Shown: piece by piece, positions 7,090-12,422 of the stretch
Position numbering within the stretch: position 1 is the stretch's first letter
How the letters are laid out: every line of letters starts with the position of its first letter
Assembly (NCBI GenBank): GCA_030642005.1
Contig: DAOWOP010000056.1
Span: forward strand, 1-14,374
DNA length: 14,374 nt
Direction of reading: 5' to 3'
Origin: Planctomycetales bacterium
Lineage (GTDB): Bacteria; Planctomycetota; Phycisphaerae; SM23-33
The notes under the pieces: generated by a model
Seen by the model: the letters and a program-made list of their open reading frames with translations, nothing else
Databases searched by the model: none
What the model was told of the DNA's origin: nothing
Program-made: the position numbers and the translations under genes

Positions 7090-8357
7090 TGAACGGGAAT
7101 AACGGCCAAATCCTGCTGCTGGCTTGCGACGAGGTAGCCGGCGAGTTAACGGCTTTGTCGGAGAAGGTTCACTTGCCGCACTGCGCCGCTCCGTATGATG
7201 CGTTGGGTGAACTGGCCTGCCGACAATACGAGGCGGTGATTGTGTCGCAGGATTATCCTGATTTCGCCGGTCTGGTCCGAGCAGTCCGCCGGCTTCAAGG
7301 TTCGGCCAGGCTGATCGCGCTGACGGATCCTGCCGGCGAGGCTGACCTGCAAATGTTGGGGACGGGCGAACTGGACGGTTATTTCGTCTATCCGCCCACG
7401 GCCGACGAGTTGGAGGGCATCCTTACCCCGCATCGAGATACCGTCGAAGCCGCCAAGCCCGACGGCCCCGGCCTGACGCCGGCGGAAGTTGCCGAACTGG
7501 TGGAATCCGCCGGTAACATCGACGGCCTGGCCGAGCAGATTATCCGCTGCGTGAGCACCTGGACGGGCGCGGCTGTCCACTGGGCCGACCCGGAAGGGCT
7601 GGCCGTGGCGAGCGATGGAAACGAACCGCTACTGTTGCTGGACGCCGACCCGCCGAAGGTCCTGCTGGCCGATGCTACTCTGCGAAGTAGCTCGCTACGT
7701 AGCACGAGTGGGACGGGGGAGATCACATCGACGGCGCGGGCGAAGTTGGCGGCGCTTCAGGTGCTGGTCGGGCCGCTGTCGGCACAGGCGCGCCGGGCCG
7801 ATGCGCTCCATCGCCTGGCAATTACCGATCACCTCACCGGTGCTTACAACCGGCGATATTTCTATCACTTCGCCGACCAGATGCTCGACAGGGCGGGGTC
7901 GGAACGATTCCGCGTAACGCTGCTGTTATACGACATCGACGATTTCAAGCGTTACAACGACACTTACGGCCACGCCGCGGGCGATGAGATACTTCGTGAG
8001 GCAGTCTCGCTTATGAAGCAGACCACGCGACAGCATGATGTCGTCGCCCGGATCGGCGGGGATGAGTTCGCCGTGCTGTTCTGGGACGCCGAGCCTCCTC
8101 GCCGCCCCGACAGCCGGCATCCCGATACCGCCTATGTGCTGGCTGAAAGGTTCATCGCAAAACTGGCACAGTACGAGTTTCCATCCCTCGGCTCCGAGGC
8201 CAGGGGGGTGCTGACCATCTCCGGTGGGCTGGCGACGTTCCCGTGGAACGGAAAGACCTGCCGGGAACTTCTCCGCCACGCCGACGCCGCACTTCGCCAG
8301 GCCAAGACCTCCGGAAAAAACGCCATCCATATCATCGGGGAAAAAGAGTTACAGTAG
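7089..8357 (+). CDS. GGDEF diguanylate cyclase with degenerate receiver-like N-terminus
   Basis: A 422-aa protein predicted to make cyclic di-GMP from two GTP in the cytoplasm. Residues 5-112 resemble a receiver domain that lacks the usual phospho-acceptor set. Residues 127-240 look like a small sensor or GAF-like region, not identified. The GGDEF domain spans about 241-417: ITDHLTGAYNRRYF (245-258), LLLYDIDDFKRYNDTYGH (278-295), the active-site GGDEF (323-327) and ISGGLATFP (377-385). The product-inhibition I-site RxxD is present (RQHD, 314-317). Active and inhibitory sites are both intact, so the enzyme should be functional and feedback controlled. It starts inside the stop of the preceding gene (TGATG), so synthesis of the two is coupled. 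A run LRSSSLRSTSGTG (198-210) is encoded by a palindromic DNA patch and looks inserted. No TM segment or signal peptide. Confidence 0.92.
   Translation: MNGNNGQILLLACDEVAGELTALSEKVHLPHCAAPYDALGELACRQYEAVIVSQDYPDFAGLVRAVRRLQGSARLIALTDPAGEADLQMLGTGELDGYFVYPPTADELEGILTPHRDTVEAAKPDGPGLTPAEVAELVESAGNIDGLAEQIIRCVSTWTGAAVHWADPEGLAVASDGNEPLLLLDADPPKVLLADATLRSSSLRSTSGTGEITSTARAKLAALQVLVGPLSAQARRADALHRLAITDHLTGAYNRRYFYHFADQMLDRAGSERFRVTLLLYDIDDFKRYNDTYGHAAGDEILREAVSLMKQTTRQHDVVARIGGDEFAVLFWDAEPPRRPDSRHPDTAYVLAERFIAKLAQYEFPSLGSEARGVLTISGGLATFPWNGKTCRELLRHADAALRQAKTSGKNAIHIIGEKELQ
7683..7712. repeat. Palindromic repeat patch inside the GGDEF gene
   Basis: It contains the perfect palindrome gctacgtagc (7694-7703) with flanking ctcg/cgag, preceded by a partial copy gaagtagct. 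It codes for a Ser/Arg/Thr-rich run in the linker before the GGDEF domain. It is in frame and does not break the gene. Confidence 0.5.
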
Positions 8358-8420
8358 CCTGTAACACAAATAATTCGCTGGGTGGCACAACCGGACTGAC
8401 TTGCTCTTAAGATGCCTGTA

Positions 8421-8470
8421 ACATTATTGCGAAGCGGCAAGCCGTGCGGCTTGCCGCTTCGCAATAATGT
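8421..8470. terminator. Perfect long hairpin after the diguanylate cyclase
   Basis: A 23-bp perfect stem: left arm 8421-8443 starting acattattgcgaag, right arm 8448-8470, four-base loop gtgc. The core is ggcaagcc / ggcttgcc. It begins 64 nt after the stop at 8357 and has no T tract, so it may be a repeat or an RNA-stabilising hairpin more than a classical terminator. The core recurs in the hairpin at 8873-8935. Confidence 0.6.
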
Positions 8471-8493
8471 CGATAATTCCGCACGTCTTGAAC

Positions 8494-8512
8494 ACATCAT
8501 TTGATGTATAAT
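8494..8512 (+). promoter_or_regulatory. -10 element with overlapping operator-like palindrome
   Basis: A consensus TATAAT lies at 8507-8512, and the inverted repeat acatca-tt-tgatgt at 8494-8507 touches it. The best -35 (ttgaac, 8488-8493) is only 13 nt away, so the -35 contact is poor. A palindrome against the -10 of an antitoxin-like gene fits autoregulation (inference). Confidence 0.5.
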
Positions 8513-8559
8513 AGATCGCTATCGGCAGATTGAGATTTTCAGTCCGTTGGAGATGGGAG

Positions 8560-8754
8560 ATGACGAAGAAGAAATCATTTGACTGCGTGGAAATGAAACG
8601 CAAAGCCCAGAAACGCCTTCAGGCAGAGTACGAAGCAAGGAAGGAAGAGTTTTCCTCGTATTCCGAGTTTATAACCGCCACAGCGGCTCAATCGCCGGAA
8701 ACTCATGAATTTTTAGAGAAAGTCCGTCGCGCCGGGAAAACCACTCGCGCCTAA
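8560..8754 (+). CDS. Small antitoxin-like protein (64 aa), no partner seen
   Basis: The longer frame from 8530 is rejected because ATG 8560 has ggag (8549-8552) seven bases upstream and gives the typical start MTKKKSFDCVEMKRKAQKRL. The FDCVEMK(R)-A motif at the N-terminus is one I associate with small antitoxin-like proteins of type II toxin-antitoxin pairs; that association is from memory and not proven here. The rest is charged and helical (KRLQAEYEARKEEFSSYSEF, 18-37), with a basic tail. No toxin gene follows: after the stop come only a repeat and a long hairpin, then a convergent gene. It may be an orphan antitoxin or a stand-alone small regulator. The -10 and palindrome at 8494-8512 probably control it. 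The gene is probable; the function is uncertain. Confidence 0.6.
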   Translation: MTKKKSFDCVEMKRKAQKRLQAEYEARKEEFSSYSEFITATAAQSPETHEFLEKVRRAGKTTRA

Positions 8755-8756
8755 TA

Positions 8757-8796
8757 CTACAGCGCCACTTTGTTCAGGCCCGCAGGGCCGATCAGA
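8757..8796. repeat. Interspersed repeat related to the 621-660 region
   Basis: acagcgccactttgttcagg then cccgcagggccgatcag parallels acagcgctatttgtcttctt then agccccgtcggggcggtcg at 621-659. The same opening acagcgc, a spacer of similar length, a GC palindrome and a gatc/ggtc tail suggest one repeat family. Confidence 0.5.
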
Positions 8797-8872
8797 AGTT
8801 ATCAGGGGGCGTAGTACTTGTTTAGCCTGAATGTTTTTTTGTCGGAAATTGGATCAGTTCGCATTTTTAGTC

Positions 8873-8935
8873 CTCCAACAGAGCCGAATGGCAAGCCAAC
8901 GCTCAGCATCGGCTTGCCGTTCGGCTCTGTTGGAG
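8873..8935. terminator. Long hairpin between convergent genes
   Basis: 25-nt arms (8873-8897 and 8911-8935) pair with a single G-U type mismatch around a 13-nt loop. The left arm begins ctccaacagagccgaatggc. It lies between the small + gene ending at 8754 and the - gene ending at 8951, so it could stop transcription from both sides. The inner core ggcaagcc / ggcttgcc is shared with the hairpin at 8421-8470. Confidence 0.6.
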
Positions 8936-8950
8936 TACCCAATACGTTCT

Positions 8951-9502
8951 TTATTCGTCGCCTTTGCCCGCCGGTTGTGTAGAAGCCGGTTGTGTGGAGA
9001 CCGGTTGGGAATCAGCGAGTTTCGCCTTCAGTTCCATCAGGCGTTTGGCTCGCTTGGCGGGCGTGAGTTTCCGCAAAGCCCGACGCTCGGCCGGCGTGAG
9101 ACGCGCGACGACCTTCTTCAGCCACGACGCCCGCTTCAGATAAGCTCGCCTTTGCTGGGCGGTGAGCCGGTGAAATTTCTCGGCCGCCTCCATAAGTTCA
9201 ATCTGCTTTTTCCCATCCTGTTTCAGGAAGGCGTAGTATCGCTCGCGGAGGCTGCGGAGTTCCTCCGGCGCCATTGAACGCCAGATTTTCTTGTTTTGGT
9301 TCAGTTCGGCTACCAGCGTTCCGGTTACGTGTTTGTCCAGCGCCTGTTTGAGCATCAGTTGCCGGACTTTGCTGCCGGGAACTTTTTTCGGGTCGCGCTG
9401 CGGTCCGCCCCTGTCGGCGCGAGCGTTCGACAGCAGCGACAGCGTCGCTACAGCGGCGACGATTATGTATGATGATCTCGACATGTTTGCGTTACATCTC
9501 AT
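8951..9502 (-). CDS. Secreted helical basic protein (DUF3106-like)
   Basis: 183 aa. A signal peptide is visible: basic start, hydrophobic core YIIVAAVATLSLLS (12-25), cleavage likely after NARA (29). The mature part is helical and rich in Arg, Lys and Leu, with a pattern W..M.PEELRSLRERY (74-90), LTAQQRRAYLKRASWLKK (113-130) and LTPAERRALRKLTPAKR (135-151). This repeated L-x-P-x-x-R arrangement resembles DUF3106 or Spy/CpxP-like periplasmic proteins. The tail has a small tandem STQPASTQPA. The ATG at 9502 lies inside the end of the anti-sigma gene (11-nt overlap); a second ATG at 9484 is possible. Position as third gene after sigma and anti-sigma suggests a periplasmic sensor or effector of that module (inference). 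Confidence 0.75.
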   Translation of the reverse strand: MRCNANMSRSSYIIVAAVATLSLLSNARADRGGPQRDPKKVPGSKVRQLMLKQALDKHVTGTLVAELNQNKKIWRSMAPEELRSLRERYYAFLKQDGKKQIELMEAAEKFHRLTAQQRRAYLKRASWLKKVVARLTPAERRALRKLTPAKRAKRLMELKAKLADSQPVSTQPASTQPAGKGDE

Positions 9503-10031
9503 TGGAATTTTCCATTTCAGCCAGGGCCGACAGCGTCTCTGCGTCGGCCAGGTCGCGGACCTGCTGGTATTTGGCTACTTCGTCATAGTGGCGGAACAGC
9601 GACAGGTTACGCACGATAAATCGGTCTTCAGCGGGGACGTCCTTCAGTATCGCGGCGATTTTGGCTTCTGCGCCGCCGGCGGGGGGCCGACCCTCTGTTA
9701 CCGGCTTCGGGGCCTGGCCGCCCAGCCTAAGCGCCAGTATGATACATGCCGCCGCAGCCATCGGCCCGACGACTTGCGCCACGCGAACAAGGCGCCTTCG
9801 CCTGCGGGCCGAACGAACTATCCGGTCGGTCAGGTCCGACTCTGGCCTGACCCGCTCGATAAGCCCCGTCAGGCGGTCCACCGCGCGGAACTGCTCGAAA
9901 TCGGCCCGCCAACGCGGGTCAGTCTCCACCAGCCCGGCGACTCGCTTGGCCTGCGGCCCGGATAACTCGCCGTCCATCCACGCGCTCAAATCCTCAATGT
10001 CCGATTGTCTGTTCAAACCGTTAGTACCCAT
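9492..10031 (-). CDS. Anti-sigma factor, single-pass membrane protein
   Basis: 179 aa. The cytoplasmic N-terminus carries DIEDLSAWMDGELSG (11-25), the opening typical of anti-sigma factors, followed by helices up to about residue 80, a basic patch SARRRRRLVR (74-83), one TM segment (about 86-103), and a periplasmic domain of about 70 residues (FIVRNLSLFRHYDEV, 138-152). The zinc-binding H-x3-C-x2-C motif is absent, so it is not a ZAS-type anti-sigma. It lies 230 nt downstream of the ECF sigma gene on the same strand and overlaps the next gene by 11 nt. It most likely binds and holds that sigma factor at the membrane until an envelope signal releases it (known behaviour of the family). No Shine-Dalgarno is seen before ATG 10031. 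Confidence 0.8.
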   Translation of the reverse strand: MGTNGLNRQSDIEDLSAWMDGELSGPQAKRVAGLVETDPRWRADFEQFRAVDRLTGLIERVRPESDLTDRIVRSARRRRRLVRVAQVVGPMAAAACIILALRLGGQAPKPVTEGRPPAGGAEAKIAAILKDVPAEDRFIVRNLSLFRHYDEVAKYQQVRDLADAETLSALAEMENSNEM

Positions 10032-10145
10032 AAATCATACCATTTGCGTCCCGCCCCGTTGCGACAGGATCAGCCGACCTGACATTTACTTGAACAACGC
10101 TCCTGCCTCAGGGATTCGGTAAATTTTGTAAAAATCCAGAGAGCA

Positions 10146-10220
10146 GGATTACAGGGATTTTAAGATTATGGGATGAAAAAATATAAGAGAATCCCTGTAA
10201 TCCAATAATCCCCATAATCC
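10146..10220. repeat. Inverted repeat element of ggattacaggg type
   Basis: ggattacagggatt (10146-10159) pairs perfectly with aatccctgtaatcc (10190-10203). A second module attatggga (left arm side, about 10165-10173) has its inverse cccataat at about 10211-10218. The element fills the 230-nt gap between the sigma and anti-sigma genes. It contains no coding capacity. Confidence 0.65.
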
Positions 10221-10261
10221 CGCTATCTTTTCTTTCAGCAACAGGTGGACCTTATCATAAT

Positions 10262-10819
10262 TTATAAATCACCCATATAACCCCGCAGGGCGTCCCGCAG
10301 ATTGCACCTTGCCCGTGACAGCAGGCTCTTGACCGCCATCGTCGAACATTCCAGTATTTCGGCGATTTCCTGATAGTTCAGGCGTTCATATTTGTTAAGG
10401 ACGAAAGACGCTTTCTGGTTTTCCGGCAGGGCGGCGATGGCTTCGTTAATTTTCGCTTTGAGTTCTCCGATGTCGAGGCCTGCCGATGGGGCTGGGGCGC
10501 GGGTGTCGGGTATATCCCGCCGTCGCGGCGAGCCATCCTCGCCGTCGGGCATCTCCAGCGATAAGACCCTGACCTTCTTACGCGCGCGAATGGCGTTCAG
10601 GGCAACGTTCGTTGATATGCGATACAGCCAGGTGGTGAACTTCGCCATCGGCTTGTAACGACCAGCCGTGCGAAAGACCCGCAGAAACACCTCCTGCGTC
10701 AGGTCTTCGGCCTGGGAGTGATCGCCGATAATGCGGAAGACTACGGAATAGACCTTGTCCTGGTTGCGTTGGACTATTTCGCGGAACGCTTCAGCCTTGC
10801 CTGCCTGGAATTCCAGCAT
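10262..10819 (-). CDS. ECF-type RNA polymerase sigma factor
   Basis: 185 aa from ATG 10819. Region sigma-2 covers about 8-80, with EDLTQEVFLRVFR (38-50) and FTTWLYRISTNVALNAIR (61-78). A variable Asp/Pro-rich linker (89-115) follows. Region sigma-4 is at 125-178: LPENQKASFVLNKYERLNYQ (131-150), EIAEILECSTMAVKSLLSRA (151-170). This is a sigma-70 family ECF factor that would direct transcription of a stress regulon, including probably its own operon. ATG 10819 has no ribosome site, and the frame continues upstream without a stop through NSIQPNRRDEDAAL, which looks like a normal ECF N-terminus. An AGGAGAG (10904-10910) sits six bases before an in-frame ATA at 10897; no ATG, GTG or TTG lies between. 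The real start may therefore be ATA (211 aa). A promoter lies at 10947-10974. The anti-sigma gene follows after a repeat. Confidence 0.88.
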   Translation of the reverse strand: MLEFQAGKAEAFREIVQRNQDKVYSVVFRIIGDHSQAEDLTQEVFLRVFRTAGRYKPMAKFTTWLYRISTNVALNAIRARKKVRVLSLEMPDGEDGSPRRRDIPDTRAPAPSAGLDIGELKAKINEAIAALPENQKASFVLNKYERLNYQEIAEILECSTMAVKSLLSRARCNLRDALRGYMGDL

Positions 10820-10903
10820 AAGTGCGGCGTCTTCATCACGCCGATTGGGCTGAATGCTGTTTGCCTCACCTGTTTTTTTCGATTTTCCGGGGGCTATGAC
10901 AAA

Positions 10904-10910
10904 CTCTCCT
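10904..10910 (-). promoter_or_regulatory. Strong Shine-Dalgarno before a non-standard sigma start
   Basis: On the minus strand AGGAGAG is followed by six bases and then ATA in the sigma frame. The only nearby standard start, TTG 10902, is out of frame and stops after two codons. It lies between the promoter at 10947-10974 and the gene, which supports use as a ribosome site. Confidence 0.5.
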
Positions 10911-10946
10911 GCCTGCCGGTAGGCAAGCCGCTGTTGTACAGGAAGA

Positions 10947-10974
10947 ATTGTACCCGATGGCGAATCTGTTGCAA
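10947..10974 (-). promoter_or_regulatory. Promoter of the sigma factor operon
   Basis: Read on the minus strand: TTGCAA (10974-10969), 16-nt spacer, TACAAT (10952-10947). Four of six -35 and five of six -10 consensus bases are present. Transcription would start near 10940, about 30 nt before the AGGAGAG. Confidence 0.55.
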
Positions 10975-11001
10975 CATGCGATAAAAACGGCTGCCGGGTG
11001 C

Positions 11002-11034
11002 CGTGGCCGCGGTGTTTGCGGCCACGCGGATGCG
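11002..11034 (-). repeat. Hairpin repeat copy C, downstream of relE
   Basis: Stem cgtggccgc / gcggccacg (11002-11010, 11018-11026) with loop ggtgttt on the + strand, extended by cggatgcgc. It starts 17-25 nt beyond the relE stop on the minus strand, so it could end that transcript. The same stem-loop occurs at 6394-6420, and an inverted, interrupted form at 6429-6476. Confidence 0.6.
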
Positions 11035-11050
11035 CTCCTGGAAAACCGCA

Positions 11051-11308
11051 TCAGCGATATACTTCCCGCCGGTGTCCTATTCGCACTATGAGCACCACAA
11101 GACGCTTGTCCTCAATCCGATAGACGATCCGATAATCGCCTACGCGAACACGGTACAGATTATCTTCCCCCGTCAGTTTGACCGTACCGGGCGGGCGGGG
11201 ATTGTCGGTAAGAGTCTCTATCCTGTCCCGGATGCGCATCGCTTGTTTTCCCGGCAGGCGCGATAGTTGGCGCATCGCGTGGGGCATAATCGTAAGGCTG
11301 TATCGCAT
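11051..11308 (-). CDS. relE: RelE/ParE-family toxin
   Basis: 85 aa, the usual size for a RelE-type mRNA interferase, which in this family cleaves mRNA in the ribosomal A site. It shows the compact RelE pattern: YSLTIMPHAMRQLSRLP (3-19, first strand and helix), RIRDRIETLTDNPRPPGTVK (25-44), and the C-terminal sheet LYRVRVGDYRIVYRIED (51-67) then LVVLIVRIGHRREVYR (70-85). The basic residues and terminal Tyr-Arg of active members are present. The gene starts three bases after the stop of the antitoxin gene, the standard arrangement. ParE-type gyrase poisoning is the alternative activity; RelE is favoured by the GDYRIVYRI...GHRREVY signature. Confidence 0.9.
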   Translation of the reverse strand: MRYSLTIMPHAMRQLSRLPGKQAMRIRDRIETLTDNPRPPGTVKLTGEDNLYRVRVGDYRIVYRIEDKRLVVLIVRIGHRREVYR

Positions 11309-11311
11309 TGC

Positions 11312-11572
11312 CTAAAGCCCCAGGGCCTTCTTCGCCTGCTTCCAGGGAATCGGCTTTTCGCCCTTGCGGTCGGCTTCGGCCAGCACCCTGCGGGCTTCCC
11401 TGATGTCCAGGCGGTTTTCCAGTTCTTCCAGAGCCTCGGCGTCTTCGACCGAAACCAGCACCGCTACACCCTTGCCGCGACGGGTGATGACAATTCGCTC
11501 CCCGCCGTAAGCCACGCGGTTCAAGATGTCCGAGACCTCGTTGCGAAACTCCCTTGCCGCTACCTTACCCAT
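11312..11572 (-). CDS. Phd/YefM-family antitoxin
   Basis: 86 aa. The N-terminal Phd/YefM DNA-binding fold is clear: MGKVAAREFRNEVSDILNRV (1-20), RIVITRRGKGVAVLVSVED (26-44). It is followed by a charged helix LEELENRLDIREARRVLAEA (48-67), expected to bind and neutralise the RelE toxin encoded three bases downstream. In this family the antitoxin dimer represses its own promoter, more tightly with toxin bound. Ggag on the minus strand (11581-11584) lies eight bases before the ATG, and a near-consensus promoter is at 11652-11680. Confidence 0.9.
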   Translation of the reverse strand: MGKVAAREFRNEVSDILNRVAYGGERIVITRRGKGVAVLVSVEDAEALEELENRLDIREARRVLAEADRKGEKPIPWKQAKKALGL

Positions 11573-11593
11573 CGCTATATCTCCAATACCCGC

Positions 11594-11629
11594 CTACCTG
11601 CCTATCGGCAGACAGGCCGGTAGGCAAGT
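11594..11629 (-). promoter_or_regulatory. Hairpin in the 5' leader of the toxin-antitoxin operon
   Basis: gcctatcgg / ccggtaggc pair with one wobble, with a nested ctgcc/ggcag alternative. The element lies between the promoter and the ribosome site of the antitoxin. The stretch cttgcctaccggc is shared with the sigma leader at about 10915-10930, so it may be an interspersed repeat. Confidence 0.5.
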
Positions 11630-11651
11630 ATGCATTATCACCTTTATGTAC

Positions 11652-11680
11652 ATTATCGCCTCATTCTGCCCGCTTGTCAA
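11652..11680 (-). promoter_or_regulatory. Promoter of the phd-relE operon
   Basis: On the minus strand: TTGACA (11680-11675), exact consensus; 17-nt spacer; GATAAT (11657-11652), five of six. This is the best promoter in the window and sits about 80 nt before the antitoxin ATG. Confidence 0.8.
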
Positions 11681-11692
11681 GTATTATGCCGG

Positions 11693-11848
11693 TACATACG
11701 CAATATTTTCGGCGAAGGCGAACTTGCCCCGGATTCAGTTGTTGCAAATTTTGCAACAGTTGCCGACGACCAAGTTGTCAAGGAATACTTGACTACTGCC
11801 GCCGACGGCAAGAATTACCGTCAGGAGGCAACTATTAACTCAAACTGA
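11693..11848 (+). pseudogene. RhuM-like protein fragment with tandem duplication
   Basis: The translated stretch YIRNIFGEGELAPDSVVANF (first 20 codons) then TTAADGKNY is what I recognise from the middle of RhuM-family virulence or phage-associated proteins (pattern H-I-NIF-EGEL--DSVVA-FATTAADGK-Y). The N-terminal DNA-binding part and the C-terminal YNLD region are missing, so this is a remnant. Within it, 11738-11773 and 11774-11812 look like diverged copies of one segment (gttgttgcaa...gccgacgac and gttgtcaagg...gccgacggc), coding for SVVANFATVADD and VVKEYLTTAADG. No proper start; it ends in TGA at 11846. The frame opens at ATG 11630, but the first 20 codons do not look coding. Confidence 0.55.
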
Positions 11849-11857
11849 CCGTTTCCT

Positions 11858-11878
11858 ATAAGCCCTTCGGGCCTTTAT
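11858..11878. terminator. Small hairpin between RhuM fragment and zinc-ribbon gene
   Basis: ataagccc-ttc-gggcctttat folds with a bulge and lies just past the ends of two convergent reading frames. No long T tract; a weak bidirectional terminator at best. Confidence 0.35.
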
Positions 11879-11880
11879 GG

Positions 11881-12136
11881 TCACGAAATCTTGTCGAATT
11901 CGGTCCCGTTGCAACTTGGGCAGGGCCGAAGTGTATCGCTGTCATCATCAAGTGTTACAGTTGTCCCGCATTTGCGGCACTTGTACGTCCCTTTTCCGGG
12001 CTTTTCACTTGCTCCGCTTGTGCGGTTTGACGGGAACTGTCTTAGGACCGGGTTTATTGCCCGGGCCTTTATGTGGTGGTGAGGACGGTGTGCTTCGTTT
12101 GTGTGGTTTGACCGGAACAGTTTTTCTGGTTGCCAT
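11881..12136 (-). pseudogene. Small zinc-ribbon protein, broken by a +1 frameshift
   Basis: ATG 12136 follows an excellent ribosome site (aaggag, 12145-12150). It opens a 43-codon frame ending in TGA at 12007-12005: Lys/Pro-rich, with the unit KTVPVKPHKRS at residues 5-15 and again at 32-42. Right after, in the +1 frame, comes GTYKCRKCGTTVTL then LRPCPSCNGTEFDKIS, ending in TGA at 11883-11881. That is a clear zinc ribbon with two CxxC pairs (YKCRKCG, RPCPSCN). The zinc-ribbon frame has no ATG, GTG or TTG of its own after its preceding stop. The two halves together make one protein of about 79 aa. Either a one-base change broke the gene, the sequence has an error, or the ribosome shifts at AAG-TGA. 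It is the fourth gene of the minus-strand tail behind the methyltransferase. Confidence 0.7.
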
Positions 12137-12242
12137 CACTGAATCTCCTTATCCTGAAAATTCCGTATAGAAAAAGCGGGTCTGCTAGCCCAGCCGCAAA
12201 GCTCGGTCCTGGCAAAGGACTACTGTGTGAAATAGATACTCT
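12137..12242. other. Short gap without a gene
   Basis: Nothing coding is seen on either strand. It holds the ribosome site of the zinc-ribbon gene (12145-12150) at one end. Confidence 0.4.
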
Positions 12243-12410
12243 CTACTTTTCCTTTTTCGGGCCACCTGGGGGCAAATGCGGAGTATCCGGAGGATGGTCG
12301 CCCCTTTCCAATGGCGTGCTGGTTCCCGGCACAACTGGTGGTGGTTCTGGCGCAGGTTTAGGCTGAGGTGGTTCCGGCGCTGGTTTTGGTGTTTTCGGAT
12401 CATCTGACAT
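12243..12410 (-). CDS. Proline-rich acidic 55-aa peptide
   Basis: ATG 12410 has aggag nine bases upstream; this ribosome site overlaps the stop of the membrane-protein gene (gap of 12 nt), so the two are probably translated together. The product is almost all Pro, Glu, Lys and Asp: MSDDPKTPKPAPEPPQPKPA (1-20), with KPAPEPP present twice (9-15 and 18-24), and a basic end GGPKKEK. It has no signal peptide, TM segment or cysteine, and should be disordered. No family is recognised. The clean ribosome site, tight spacing and shared strand support a real gene. It may tether or bind a partner from the same operon, such as the adjacent membrane protein (inference only). Confidence 0.6.
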   Translation of the reverse strand: MSDDPKTPKPAPEPPQPKPAPEPPPVVPGTSTPLERGDHPPDTPHLPPGGPKKEK

Positions 12411-12422
12411 TGGATTGATCTC

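Noticed and set aside
8530..8559. Upstream ATG of the 64-aa gene
   Set aside because: ATG 8560 has the proper ribosome site and gives the family-like N-terminus.
11630..11692. ATG 11630 as start of an intact small + gene
   Set aside because: The first 20 codons overlap the antisense toxin-antitoxin promoter and do not look coding; only the later RhuM-like part is recognisable.
12185..12403. 72-codon minus frame over the Pro-rich gene
   Set aside because: Another minus frame has the ribosome site and correct spacing and gives the Pro-rich peptide.
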